Origin: Bolinopsis microptera
Lineage: Eukaryota; Ctenophora; Tentaculata; Lobata; Bolinopsidae
Length of the DNA: 64,000 nt
Assembly: GCF_026151205.1 (NCBI RefSeq)
Contig: NC_087076.1
Span: forward strand, 3,557,902-3,621,901
Reading direction: 5' to 3'
The notes below the pieces were generated by a model. The model was not told the DNA's origin. It saw only the letters and a list, made by a program, of their open reading frames with translations, and did no database searches. The position numbers and the translations under genes are program-made. Below are positions 24,801 through 35,398 of this stretch, in pieces. Each line of letters begins with the position of its first letter. Within the stretch, counting starts at the first letter, position 1.

Positions 24801-26880
24801 TTTTTTAATTGCCTTTTCACACTGGGTTTGAAATGTTGTGTGTCTGTGATTCGGTGTGGAATCAAATATAGAAGAGGGAGTGGCTGCCCGATTTGGCTGA
24901 TATTTAAAGTTAACTTTGACTTGAAAAGTCAATCTTACAGCACATGTCAGATGTTTCACATGCGCTAGCTTTTATTTATTCGCTTTTTAGACACAAAAAA
25001 CGTCCAGGGTGCTGTTTGAAGTCTAGATTAAGAATAAACTCTAGACCTCGGTGAAATAATTTTTTCCCGATTTGCCGAAAGAACACAATACTTTTGTACC
25101 ATACCATTTTCGGAATAGAGATTATGCAGTATACGACAGCTTGATGCCAGTGTTTACACAGTTAGATAAGTGTCCACGTTATTAATTTACAAGTCGGCTG
25201 GAAGCAGAAGTAGGCAGTAGTTCTGTACGGGACTATGATTTTATGTACGGGCTATGATTTTGAATTTACGGCAGACACTATGTAGCGCGCAACTTACGCA
25301 GCGCGCGAAAATACTTTGTCATAACAGGGTATACCGTAGTTAGCAATCTCTTGTTATTTTTGGAAAATTTCCCATAAATAAATACAAATCCAAGTAATCT
25401 TGATTTGCCCCTCCCCCCATTTTATAGCCAGATTTGAATATGAACCAGTCCCTGGACCCACTAACCAATGCATGATATACGGAGAACATTGCAATGTACT
25501 TATACTCCAAATCTTGTGCATATCTAATGCACAACGTCACTTTATAGGCTTCAAAGAAATGGCGATCCAGTAACCAGTTTTATTCGTTCAGCCCGAAAGT
25601 AACTGTCTTCTGACTTCTAGGAAACGTTAGTTTGACAATTAACTTTTCAGACAACTTGCGGATGGGAGGACAACACCAGTACCAAGTTCCGCCCCATCAA
25701 GGGGGTGGTTACTTCATGTCAATAGACGAAGCTACAGGGACAGATTTAAAGCACCGAGTGAGGCAGTACAGCCCCACTCCCTCCCCTCCCGCCACTCCTC
25801 AGAGCATGTCTTACAATGTAAGTAGTGAGCGATGTGTTGTACTATGTTGTACTATGTGATCTATCACATTGTGTGACAGACTGGGCTAACTGTAGTTAGA
25901 AGTGTTGTAAAATATTCGCCTTCCTTTCATCTATCCGACATCGCTATGTTGCGAACAATTAATTCTTCCAACAGCGACCATCTGATGAAGTAAGTGTCAG
26001 CGAATATCTCCGTTTCCCACAGTTCAGATTCTTTTCTATATCCTTCCTTCGTCCTACACTGTTTCAGCGTGGGCGTAGGACCTGTGGTCCACCAAATATT
26101 TCCTAACCAGACAGACACTATTTCATTCCATCCACCTAACGGCTAATTTCCCCTCAGTTTGGTTCCCCGAACACCAATTACCAGCGAATGACAGCTCAGA
26201 TGCAAGAATTCAACCTTCACTCGCCTACCGGTCAAATACTGCACAGTGGAAACTGTTCGCCACACAGTCGGAGCGGCCAAGCCTCCCCTGATGTGAGTCG
26301 CTATTCCTTTTTTGCAGATATCTGGTGCGTTTTTTACTCTAATGGTGTGTCGATAGCCAATAAATATTCTAGCTAGTGTATTAAAGTTAGTGCTGATGAA
26401 TATGGTGACAGGTGTACGACATTAAGCCCAGTATCGACGACTCGGTAGCAGCACACCAACAATACATAAACTATTACCCGAGCCAGCCTCCCACTCCTCA
26501 TGAGCAGCAGAGTTACAGCAATCCCCCCTCCATACCTAAGATACAGGTAATAATATGCCACTTCATTCTTTTATTAGGACAGCTGTTTTATTATGATTGC
26601 AACTTAATGAACTCCAGTATGGCAGTTGATTTTGAGAATATATGTTAAGAATGAGATGAATATAATGTAGAAGCTGACTGTGCTCCCACAGGTACAAGCA
26701 CCAGAGGAAGCCATGTCGCCGCAGTACTACCCTCCAGACGACGAGATGAGCGGTGCGGGCATGGACCTCAACGAGTACTTCGTGAACTTCGAGCACGACT
26801 CAATTCTCCAGGGGGAGGACGTCCAGGGCTCTCTGGACATGTATCCTAGCACTAGCTACCAAAACTATCCCTACTCCTGA
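9869..26880 (+). CDS. CRTC: CREB-regulated transcription coactivator (CRTC/TORC), 12 coding exons
   Basis: Cytoplasm-to-nucleus shuttling coactivator that binds the CREB bZIP domain when dephosphorylated. Exons: 9869-9988, 10345-10410, 10784-10838, 13191-13219, 13558-13589, 14268-14361, 14715-14748, 25651-25817, 25975-25989, 26158-26292, 26412-26546, 26692-26880. All junctions are GT-AG and keep phase; total 356 aa against about 600 in flies and humans. Residues 2-40 hold the diagnostic CREB-binding helix (NPRKFEEKIALNKQKQAEQ). Exon 2 has RSLPNI. Exon 6 has KTSSLPDLSQN, matching the family's SLPDL site for SIK kinase, 14-3-3 and calcineurin control. The middle is Pro/Ser/Gln/Tyr-rich and the C-terminus acidic (MDLNEYFVNFEHD), as expected of an activation domain. 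Exon 9 is a 15-nt microexon. Intron 7 is 10.9 kb and full of repeats. N-terminal identity is secure; small middle exons are inferred from phase. Confidence 0.9.
10839..13190 (+). other. CRTC intron 3 (2.35 kb)
   Basis: AT-rich intron with no recognisable gene or clear mobile element. A short near-duplicate (AAGTAATATTACATC, about 11630-11685) is the only local repeat noticed. Confidence 0.5.
14855..18269. mobile_element. Long-TIR, TA-flanked DNA element split by a LINE
   Basis: The termini read TA-CAGTCAAATCCGTC on the left and the complement on the right (TA at 14853-14854 and 18270-18271). The inverted arms are about 600 bases each (about 14855-15490 and 17660-18269) and highly similar. 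A 10-13-base insertion near the left tip and scattered substitutions distinguish them. The TA flanks and CAGT start fit the Tc1/mariner/pogo group. No transposase is visible. A 62-codon frame found once in each arm is just the arm sequence. The centre is occupied by a LINE fragment. Confidence 0.75.
15767..17224 (+). pseudogene. Internally deleted, frame-broken non-LTR retrotransposon (CR1/Jockey-like LINE)
   Basis: 15767-16606 encodes an apurinic-like endonuclease: LTETHL, then an in-frame TGA after GYTGY (15926-15928), AGIYRPPS, ITGDFNLPFINW and LSDHDIVSC, the usual catalytic blocks. From 16612 the frame jumps to the far C-terminal part of the reverse transcriptase protein (LYKSYVRSHLEYCCPLW, LEAVQRSFTAKI), so the whole catalytic RT core is missing. 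A further shift near 16975 is needed to reach ALYNVVPPSIKSLLTL and the end at 17224. The 3' end shows the short repeat AAGTAAGTAAGTAATAATAAA typical of such LINE tails. This is a dead copy. Confidence 0.85.
18272..20440 (+). other. CRTC intron 7, unique segment
   Basis: No exon or mobile element is recognised. It contains the composite box ATTGGTCACGTGAC at 18794-18807 beside a second TCACGTGCC (about 18777) and several short AT-rich palindromes around 19290-19410. Confidence 0.4.
20458..20999 (+). repeat. 14-bp minisatellite (CCTCCCCTACACAA)n
   Basis: About 38 tandem units of 14 bp, with variants CCTCCCCTACACAG, CGTCCCCTACACAA and a few length variants. Strong strand asymmetry: one strand is almost free of G. 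Long reading frames across it are by-products of the repeat. Confidence 0.95.
21243..22672 (+). repeat. 26-bp satellite array, about 55 copies
   Basis: Head-to-tail repeats of a 26-bp unit containing ATGCGTTACAACGATACAG then TGCTAAC. The central copies are identical over long stretches. The two ends carry variants (TAATATG, TTACATG), as expected when arrays homogenise from the middle. There are no unique spacers, so it is not CRISPR-like. It sits inside CRTC intron 7. Confidence 0.97.
22673..25650 (+). other. CRTC intron 7, distal part before exon 8
   Basis: Mostly unique AT-rich DNA. It holds a possible alternative first exon (22962-23013), the box GTCACGTGACCAAT at 24027-24040, and imperfect repeats of a phrase around TACTGACCTACT (23690-23760). 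Confidence 0.4.
22962..23013 (+). CDS. CRTC: Possible alternative first exon of CRTC
   Basis: An ATG opens MSNGLPKVQGYWEGEDP and runs into a donor (CCAG/GTTAAGT) with one spare base. Exon 8 of CRTC (25651) needs exactly that phase, so the two could join in frame to make a protein without the N-terminal CREB-binding helix. A reverse CCAAT box (GATTGGCTGG) lies about 55 bases upstream. Phase agreement has a one-in-three chance, and no acceptor precedes the ATG, which fits a first exon. Tentative. Confidence 0.25.
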
Positions 26881-27304
26881 TAATCGGTCCTCGGTCTACT
26901 CGGGCAGGTCCACTCCCTACATATATATAAAATATATGCGTTAATATGGTCAATGTGTGTAGGTAGGATAGATATAGATATCATATCATATAGAAACATC
27001 CCGTGAAACAGTATTGGTTCAGGGTCAGGGTCTCCGTGATATGTATATATTAATTATATATATATACTACCTTAAACACGGGTTCAAAATAGAAGTCACG
27101 ATGAAAATTTTAAAATGCTTTTTGATTGGACAATTGGTTTGATTCGGGGCTTCTGATTGGCCGATTACACGCCTGCTCGGGGCTGCTATTTTGAAACCCA
27201 CGCATAAACCCTTCATTCCCCTGATTTGATGTTTTATAACTTACGATTCAAAATATTCATATACTCTGCCTTATTATGTTCGTTTATCTAAAAGTGAGGG
27301 AGCT

Positions 27305-27310
27305 AATAAA
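27305..27310 (+). terminator. Possible CRTC poly(A) signal
   Basis: AATAAA about 425 bases after the CRTC stop codon, the first canonical hexamer I noticed downstream on this strand. Confidence 0.4.
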
Positions 27311-29070
27311 AGGTTTAACTTATGAGATCAGATGTGTTAGCAGTATGTAATGACATTCCACGCGTATTATAATTGTACATACACGCATTTTTGTTGGGTA
27401 GTTTGTGAAGCTGAGGTCTGTCAAGAATATGACAGATATTTCGCGGTTTTTTTACCGCTTGTCTGGATATCCTGAAAGCTATGTGATAGTCGTCCTTTGA
27501 TGCTTCAAAGGAATTCTTAATTTTTCTAAAGAAGATTGATTTTAAGAAACCGGTGGGTACCCTCCACTAAACGCATTTGCAAGAATTAGCAGGGAAATTT
27601 TAATTTTGCATATGCATACGTTGTGAAGCTTGGTTTTGCGAAGCCTTTAATATTTTGATGTCAAAAGGTTGATTTTGAAGTGTGTTACTTACCAAATGAG
27701 AATTTGCTCTATTTGAGATTTCATATTCTTGTGAGCTGCCGGACAATTTAGTTATTCTGTTTTCTATCGATAGAATTTGAAGCAAATCCCGACCAAAGTA
27801 AGGTCCGGCAAGGTATCAAACATTAAAAGTATGTTCGATAGGTTCAAAGATTTACAGTAAATCGCACCAATTAATAAAATTAGTTTTATTAATTAGTAAA
27901 ATTAATTATCGACTTGAACCTATCTTTTAGTGGACTAACTCGTAATATTTTTGTACTGTAAGCAACTTCTACCGCATGTTTTAACTATCGTAGGATGTAC
28001 GCAAGTTGGTCGAATGAACAAGTTTTTAGGCCGAGTTTTATAATATTGACTGTATAGTGCTGCATATGGCGAAGGAAAGCTCACACGTGTTAAATACGTG
28101 GCTCGGATATTAGCCAGATTTGTTATCAAGGCTATTGACCGTGTTGTGACCCGTGATATTCTGCCAAAATAAGCTCACTTTGTGACCCCCTTCAATTTTC
28201 TTTGTTGGGCGATCAGATTTGCCCTACTATTCGGTTGGGCTCCTTTGTCAAATTTATCAATCCAAATCGCCTGCCGTACAGTGTTTGAAAATTGATTAAA
28301 ACATCAACAAGTTTATTCTTGGCGGCGCTTTAAAAATTTTAGACGCTTCCATGACACGATTTAATTAAAATAGCTATTTTTGGTTAAATCACGGTCACAA
28401 ATTACTGCATTTTCGATAATTATGTCGGCTGAAAAGATAAACGTTTTTCCGTAATTTAGCGTATGAATACTTAAAATTAAGTTAAATTATTGTAGCCTCA
28501 AAGAGTCCAGCCAACTTATCAACTATTTTGTACCAACTTCTAACTCCGACCCCTTTATAATGGTTGATCATTGTGGGTATGCAATTGTTTGATCATTGTA
28601 CCACAAAAATCTACAAAAACTCTCACCGTATCTTCGTATATTAAAAAACAGTAATATAATTTAAACGGTGTTTCCATCTCAGCTCATTGACTGTTGAGTG
28701 TTGATCCGTAGATTGCTGATTAAATATAACATTGACCATATCAATGATCAAATCTTTGCTTGTTACACATTTTAATGTTATTAAAATATATCAGTAGCAA
28801 GTTGGTTGGACCGACTTTGATTAAATCCGGTATTTATCCTGTAGTAGTGGAGGAATGTGTAACTAAATGTTTATTTTCTTATAATACAATTCTTTTACCC
28901 TTATCATGCGTTATTTCTGCTGAAATCGAGAAAAAACAAGAAAATATTACCTAGCTTGTTAGTTTATTGCTCGCTTCTCTCTGTTCAGGAAGCTTGAAAA
29001 GAGCGCCGCGCACAGGGACTGGCGTTCCAGGTAAAAAATCCTGAATACGGTGCACGCACTGGCTGTTGAT
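27311..29070. other. Intergenic, no gene seen
   Basis: AT-rich intergenic DNA. Only short frames without domain likeness are present, and I recognise no mobile element. Confidence 0.45.
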
Positions 29071-29175
29071 TACGTGACCATTGTTAATGATCTGGCCCGG
29101 CGCGCGCTACTTCGTAGCACGTGCCATCGAGGAAAAAACTTCGAAGAAATTTAGACGAGTAACATCCGTCAATTG
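29071..29175 (-). repeat. Dispersed GC-rich repeat, copy 2 (family D)
   Basis: Reverse-orientation partner of 3197-3335, sharing the CGCGCGCTACTTCGTAG block and the ACGAGTAACATCCGTC end. Confidence 0.6.
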
Positions 29176-29334
29176 ATTACGTAATCAACATTTTCTTTTT
29201 TACCCTCTAGAATTATAACAATTTGACAATATTTTAATTCAAATTCCACTCAATTTAACTCTGATATTGATAAAATTTAGCATTTAGGAACAAGGAACGG
29301 GTCGGGTATGCGGCTGCTATAAACTATTTGATCC

Positions 29335-32300
29335 ACGATGTCAACCATTCGTAGCTCGGCGAGGCCCAGTGGTGCATCTCTCCGATCTACCGAAGTGGTT
29401 GCGAGTAGATGCGCGGCGCGGCCCAGTTAGTAGTGCATCGCGCTACAAATAAACTATGTGGTAAAGTCAAAAGTAAGTAGTTGGGAAGGTGCTTGGCCGG
29501 CCGATATCATAACAATGATTTTGGCTCGTAATGATCAGGGTATAAGTATGTAGCATGAAACGTAGAGACAGGGAAAAAAGTCGGAGGGGGGGGGGGGGTA
29601 ATACAGGGTGTACCATAGAAAGTGTGACTTATTTGAGAAATGATACAAAATATTATGAAGGAGCAGTTGCTAAAAACTCTTCATCACATTGTGTCACTAG
29701 GTGTCGAATTTATGCATTCCAAATTTCAAGTCCCCATCAATTTTTGATTTCTCACAAATTGCTATTTTGTTATGATGCTAATTTAGGAACTTAAGCTTGC
29801 TGTAATTTAGGGGTCTCAAGAAAAAAATGTTCGAAATCAATATTTTAGCTATTTTTGACAGTAAAGGCAAAAGGGTAATGTCTATCATTTGCTTTTGTTC
29901 CTATCAAAAAATTTTGTTCCTAGCCGAAGTTATCGCTGGTCAAAGGTCAGCGCTCATAAGTAATTGTATTGTGCGAGCGATTTTCTATCACGCGTAGTGA
30001 AAATCGAGTTTATCTGGCGTAGTGAAAATCGAGTCTAAAAATATTTTTTTTACATACGTTGCATGCCACTTTTCGCGCGCGAAACATGTTGTAGGTTTAC
30101 AACCTACCAGGCCGACGCGCGCCGAGTTGGACTCGTCGACGGTCCTGTATATATGGAACAGATATTTTACAAGTATCACCCGTTAAGAAACATGTATCAA
30201 ATATTTTTTCTCCGACTGTTTTTGATTAATCACCCTGAAACTTTCAAAATATGTGTTAGGGATCATTTAGAAGAGATTGTCCAGGCAGAATTTTGAGGAA
30301 GGTCTTTAAAACGTTTTTATTATATTTTGAAAATCTTGGACCTCAGCCATGAATAATGTCAATTTCAGACTCAAATATTTAATTTTTGGGAAGGGTGGCT
30401 TTTTTTGGAAGGTGCTTCACTATTAACCATATTTTTTATTATTGTTATTAATTCAACTATATTTCTGACAAAATTTAGTTAAAAATAACCGTGAAGTTTA
30501 ATTCTGTCAAAAACTATCAAAGTGGAAAAAAGTCACACTTTATACGGTACACCCTGTAGTTGATTCACGATGTCAATCCTTCGCATCTCGCCGATCTGCA
30601 TACGGTTGCATGTGGTTGCGAGAAGCATTATTGGATGCGCGCGCGCGACCCAGTAGTGCATCGCGCTACAAACCCTGTAGGTTTACAAACTACCAGGACG
30701 CGCGCCGAGTTGGACTCGTCGACGGTCCAATATATGGAACAGATATTTTACGAGTATCACCCGTTAAGGGGGGGGGGTCAGGCCATGATTACGTAATTTT
30801 GCTGTCAGGAGAGGGAGGGGGGTCTTGATTATGGTTGATTACGAAGGGGGTAAAAATTGCTAACATATTTATTAGTGATTACGTTAAATATGACAAAAAC
30901 CCACTTAAAATTTAAATCATTACAATTGTAATAGTGAATAGATTATATTAAGAAGAACTACCAGTACCCGAAGGCAGCTGTAAGTGTACTCGGCAATAAA
31001 GATTCAATAAACATCGGCTAATTGGACACTAACTACCACCCTTATTCCGAAATACTAGGTTCGCGACCCTAAATTGCTCGCCCAGGCCAAGTTTTAAGAA
31101 AATTCTTATGTGAAAAGGCCCTAATATGTAATATCAATATGTAATAGTCGCATGGTCGTGTCATGCAATTGGTTGCTCTAACCAGAGCCCTCTCGCTTGC
31201 AGTAGCGCGCGATCCTACTTGTGAAACAAGCGCGTCACGCAGTACGCGTAGGCACATGGCTATGTGAATGCAATTGGCAATGTGTAATATATAATTAAGT
31301 GTATGTTAATATGTAAAGAGGTGCTTACCTAGCCACTAGCATTACTTTACTTGCTAGTCTATTGCTCGCTATACGAGAATTGCTTGAATATTGAAAAAAG
31401 CGCCTGATCAGCGCTGCGCATTACACATTTAAGGATTGGCGTGCCAGGTAAAATGTAAAATTAAATAGGGAGCAAAGAAATTTTTTGATGTTAACAAATT
31501 TCATGTAAGTTTATAACCTACCAAGACGGGCGCTGAGTTCAAAGTTGGACTGATCGTCGATGATCGGCCTGATATTTGAAACAAATATTTGACGAGTATC
31601 ACCCGTTAACTTAATTGACGATGTCAATTCTTCGCAGCTCGGCGAGGCCCAGTACACAGTACATGGTATATTCACCTAACCATGTGCTTTCGCGCGCGCT
31701 TGATTCACAAGTCAAGAAAACAGAAAACAGAAAAGCACCTATCCACGAACCCCGATTGGAAGGTTCGTGCGCGCGCGCAGTGCTGACAACAGCGTCTATG
31801 TAGCGCAGGTAGTCTTGGTACTTCTCCCTCCAGTATATGCAGTAACCACTTTTCAGGTTTCTATAGTGCATAGTGACATTACCTGGGGACCCCAGGCTAT
31901 TATGTTCATAAAGATTTGGCGGAATGACAGGCTGAGCGCGGCCCAGTAGATAGTGACAGTGTATAGGGGTTAATTAGGTATAAACTACATGACAGTACAG
32001 CTGTACTTACACCTACATTCACAAGCATGCAAGCTCACCTGGTCCAATAGGCGGGCGCGCGCTACTGCAAGCGCTAGGGCTCTGGATAGAGCAATACATG
32101 GTACATGACAGTAGCGCATTTCACCGATCTATATGGTTGTTGTCAACCCGCCGCGCACGAGTGTCAAGTGTGCGGCTCCCCCTGTATTGTGAAACGACCG
32201 TGGGGGTTACGACGTGATACAATGTGGTTGCGAGAAGCACAATTGAGTGCGCGGCCCAGTAACGCATATCATCACGCTATGCGCTACAATTAACCGTTAA

Positions 32301-32934
32301 CGCGCAATTAAACTTTTATTCTTACTTCGCATCTGTTAATTCGCAGAGCAACGATCTGGAAGGGTGACATCGTCAATCAAATAATTATTATTCACTGTGC
32401 AGCACTGTTAACTCAGCTTTTATCAGAATCGTTAATTTAACGCCGCGCACTCGCGCGTCGTCCTCCGGCCGCATGAAAATTGATTCCACGATAGAAATCG
32501 AGCACCAATTGTTATTGGTTCCGTCAATGATGCACATGATGCTGTAAAGACTATTTATAGCTGGACAATTTAAAATGCTTAGATTGCTTTTGAATTCATG
32601 CAGTTTTGTGCAATAACATGATGACGATGAAAATATTAAAATAACTGCAAACTGGCTAAGCATCGTAGGTTTCAACGAATATGACACGGCCGATGTTACT
32701 GGGCCGCGCTCAGCCTGTCATTCCGCCTAATCTCTATTCGTTGTTTACCAACATTAAAGCCTGGGGTCCTCAGGTAACACGGATGATGATGAAATGGGTG
32801 CGGTGAACAAAAAAGCTAAGCCGTTATTGTAGGTTTATAACCTACCAGGATGCGCGCCGAGTTTGACTCGTCGACGGTCCCAGGTCCGGGAACAAAATAT
32901 TCGGAACAAATATTTTACGAGTATCACCCGTTAA
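29335..32934. repeat. Cluster of GC-rich dispersed repeats (families A, B, C)
   Basis: Family C (TTCGNANCTCG, GTGGTTGCGAGAAGCA, GTAGTGCATCGCGCTACAA) occurs at about 29335-29450, 30567-30672, 31617-31660 and 32210-32290. Family B (AACCTACCAGG, GCGCGCCGAGTTGGACTCG, TTTTACGAGTATCACCCGTT) is at about 30090-30187, 30673-30771, 31508-31611 and 32829-32934, with a reverse copy at 57148-57233. Family A is at 31884-31950 and, reversed, 32690-32775. C runs directly into B at 30567-30771, so both may be pieces of one longer element. GCGC-rich patches stand out from the AT-rich surroundings. No protein coding is evident. Confidence 0.65.
29604..30556. mobile_element. Mariner-type MITE with CAGGGTGTACC ends
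   Basis: Inverted ends CAGGGTGTACCATAGAAAGT (left) and CAGGGTGTACCGTATAAAGT (right, complement) are flanked by TA at 29602-29603 and 30557-30558. CAGGGTGT starts are common in Tc1/mariner-type elements. The 953-bp body has no transposase frame. A family-B repeat (about 30090-30187) is embedded in it, and a 14-base G run lies just outside the left end. Confidence 0.75.
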
Positions 32935-33212
32935 TGGTCAAATAATTTAACGATCCAAAAATTACAAAAATGAAATATTGAGCCTTCTAACGAACGGAAA
33001 AAAGAAGACAAATATCACATAGACACTGTACTGATATGAGAGGGAACAACATCCCAAACTAGGAACATTTTGCGTGCAGCGAGAAATTTAGTGTGCGTGA
33101 TATCTCTATTTATGTGTAAGCTAGAAATTCCGTTCTTTGATCATATTAGAGTATACAAGGCCTAGGTTAACGTAATATGCACAAAAATATTTGCCAAAAG
33201 TGAAAAACTCAT

Positions 33213-33244
33213 TTACGTCATTTTACGTCATTCTTTTACGTCAT
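33213..33244 (+). promoter_or_regulatory. Three clustered CRE-like TTACGTCA sites
   Basis: TTACGTCA occurs at 33213-33220, 33223-33230 and 33237-33244 (TGACGTAA on the other strand), a variant CRE/ATF site. The nearest gene is ISCA2, about 2 kb downstream. Function is inferred from sequence alone. Confidence 0.3.
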
Positions 33245-33392
33245 CTATTTAAAAACACTTACCACTGTTAATACTAATTAGCATTTACGATGTTGTTCTA
33301 CCAATTTTCCGTAATTTCTTAATCTTATTGCATACATTCTTTCATGAATTCATGTACCGTAGACTCTATAAGAAAAAAAAAGAAAGAAAAAA

Positions 33393-33507
33393 GGGGGGAC
33401 CCCAACCCATGTAGCTGAGACACCTCACAGCAAGTAGACCAAAGTGGCTCTTGCTTGTGAAAGGTGCGTCAACTACCCGCCGAAGCAGTGGGTTGGGAGT
33501 CCCCCCT
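33393..33507 (-). ncRNA. Candidate 115-nt hairpin RNA ending in a T run (Pol III-like)
   Basis: Read on the minus strand, GGGGGGACTCCCAACCCA pairs with TGGGTTGGGGTCCCCCC to close the molecule. Inside, GTAGTTGACGCACC pairs with GGTGTCTCAGCTAC, and CTTTCACAAGCAAG with CTTGCTGTGAG, leaving a small CCACTTTGG tip. The closing stem is followed at once by TTTTTTCTTTCTTTTTTTTT, which would serve as a Pol III terminator. TAGTTGACGCA resembles an A box, but no convincing B box is present. Y-RNA and vault-RNA genes share this general plan, but I see no homology. It could instead be a foldback repeat. Confidence 0.35.
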
Positions 33508-34675
33508 GGGATCATTTCGTCCGTAAAATTATATTTTTTTTTATTTGAAAATTCAATTAATTATTATATATATATAAATCAAGCGTTACATTTCAGCCAT
33601 GCAAAATTACAATGACATATTTTGATATACTAATTGATAAATGGAACTGCAATATAAGTTGCTTAATGTTTGGCCGGATGACAACTAACTAAAAGAGAAA
33701 AATAAACTTGATTACATAATAATTAATTCGGCTGAACCAACACATAGCAAGAGCCACATTAACGTTGGGGCACATACAACATAGAATAGTACAAATATCT
33801 TGAAATTTACATAAACAAATCTAGGAGACCTCAAAGCTCGTCTGATGTTTGATAGTTGCCAAATTCCGGTAATAAATTAAGACTTAATTTGAGTTTACTG
33901 CACGCGCGATGAATAATTTGTGTTTAAAGAGATCTGCGGCGCGATATCAGGTTAACCAATGAAATCGCAGCGTTTTCGTCACGTGACAGTCGACTGTAGA
34001 GTGATTAATTATCATTCACTACAATGAGCATTTTATTAACAATAAATAGAAGAGATCAAAAACTTTAAATTCCCACAGACTAATTTTAAATACCCACATA
34101 ACAAATTATACCCGCTATTAAACGTTATAAAACCTCAATAATTTAGTATAAAATTAAAGATCTTAACAACTACTACACTTCAAAATACTTGAATAGAACA
34201 TAATATTTGACTTTACCAGTCGATCACTTGATGTTTCAAAATGAAACTGAGGTTGAAGATGCAGTTACCAAAGAGTACTGGTTCTCAATGTTTACTGAAA
34301 CAAACTGTTTCCAAAATATCTATTTAAATCAGCCTACTATATTTGCTTCTCTGTGAACTAAACAGCTCAAATAGAAAAGCTATTGCCATGAGATTACAAC
34401 AATATCAATAATAGTGCAATAACATACTGTGTTAAATGTAAATTTGTCAACAATGGAACAATAATATTATCAGTAATTACGCATGATCTCAATCAACAGT
34501 TTGTATAAGCTTCATGACAAGTAGGGCTGTAAATCTGCAATTTAGCCAAGTTGACTACAAATTCAGCATCTTGAAGGAGGGAAAAAAGCTCCTTGATGAT
34601 ATTTTGAGGTTATACAGGGATGGCCTTTTATTTTTAAACATCATAATAAATGTCACCTAGTAGTAAGATAGTAGT
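33508..34675. other. Intergenic, no gene seen
   Basis: AT-rich sequence upstream of the retro-insertion. I found no coding exon; untranslated 5' exons of ISCA2 cannot be excluded. Confidence 0.4.
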
Positions 34676-34689
34676 AAGAAGTAAGATAT

Positions 34690-35241
34690 AGTAAGGGATA
34701 TATCAAACTTCTTAAACTTTCACTTACTGGTGACAAAATAGGCCACAAAAGTTCTATTGTGTCGATCTTGGCCGATTAGGGCAAATTGTCCACCCCATTT
34801 ATATTGCTGTCTTTGATATTTATTATCAATGGTTATTGTTACTATCCTACAGTACTACTAACTGTTTTTTTGTAGTACATGCCCTGCTTCCTTCCATTCC
34901 TAAACTACCTTACAAGCTCTTCCTCTTTTACACCCTTTTCAATCACTTCATTTCACTCATTCACTTCATATCTTATTACCACAGTATCTGCTAAAACCAA
35001 CATGGCCCATGTGGAAGGGGGCCTTGACGTTGTTGACCACTTGGCCCTGCATCCCAAGCTGACGGTCGGCCTCCACTCTCTAAAAACATACCTTCAGTGA
35101 AGGCAGATGGTCAGCAAATAGCGATGCTAGGGCTTGGTGTGAACAAATCTTGACCTACTTTCACACCTTAGGGACGACTCTCGCAAATGCGAGAGTAATG
35201 ACCCCGGGGAGGGCCCCATTGGTTTTAGTAGGTTGCATTTT

Positions 35242-35293
<52 letters not shown>
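34690..35293 (+). mobile_element. Poly(A)-tailed retro-insertion with perfect 14-bp target-site duplication
   Basis: AAGAAGTAAGATAT is present at 34676-34689 and again at 35294-35307. Between them is a 604-bp insert ending in about 48 A's (from about 35247). This is the signature of target-primed reverse transcription by a LINE machinery. The insert holds a 73-codon frame (34879-35100) with HVEGGLDVVDHLALHPKLTV near its end, and a GC-richer tail with the hairpin ACTCTCGCAAATGCGAGAGT. It is either a SINE/5'-truncated LINE or a processed copy of a cellular RNA. The intact duplication and long A tract indicate a recent event. Confidence 0.85.
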
Positions 35294-35297
<4 letters not shown>

Positions 35298-35398
35298 AGT
35301 AAGATATTGAATAATTACAATTTAGAATGATATACTTTGCTGTTATTTAACTAGTTGCAAATGTGAATTTTTTACTCCTGTTTAGCCATTGTGATGAT

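Noticed and set aside
29555-29794. Gly-rich frame crossing the left end of the CAGGGTGTACC element
   Set aside because: Made of a poly-G run and the element's terminal repeat.
33393-33507. Hammerhead-ribozyme reading of the hairpin (CTGAGA and GAAA-like pieces)
   Set aside because: The core CTGANGA...GAAA arrangement and three-way junction are not present.
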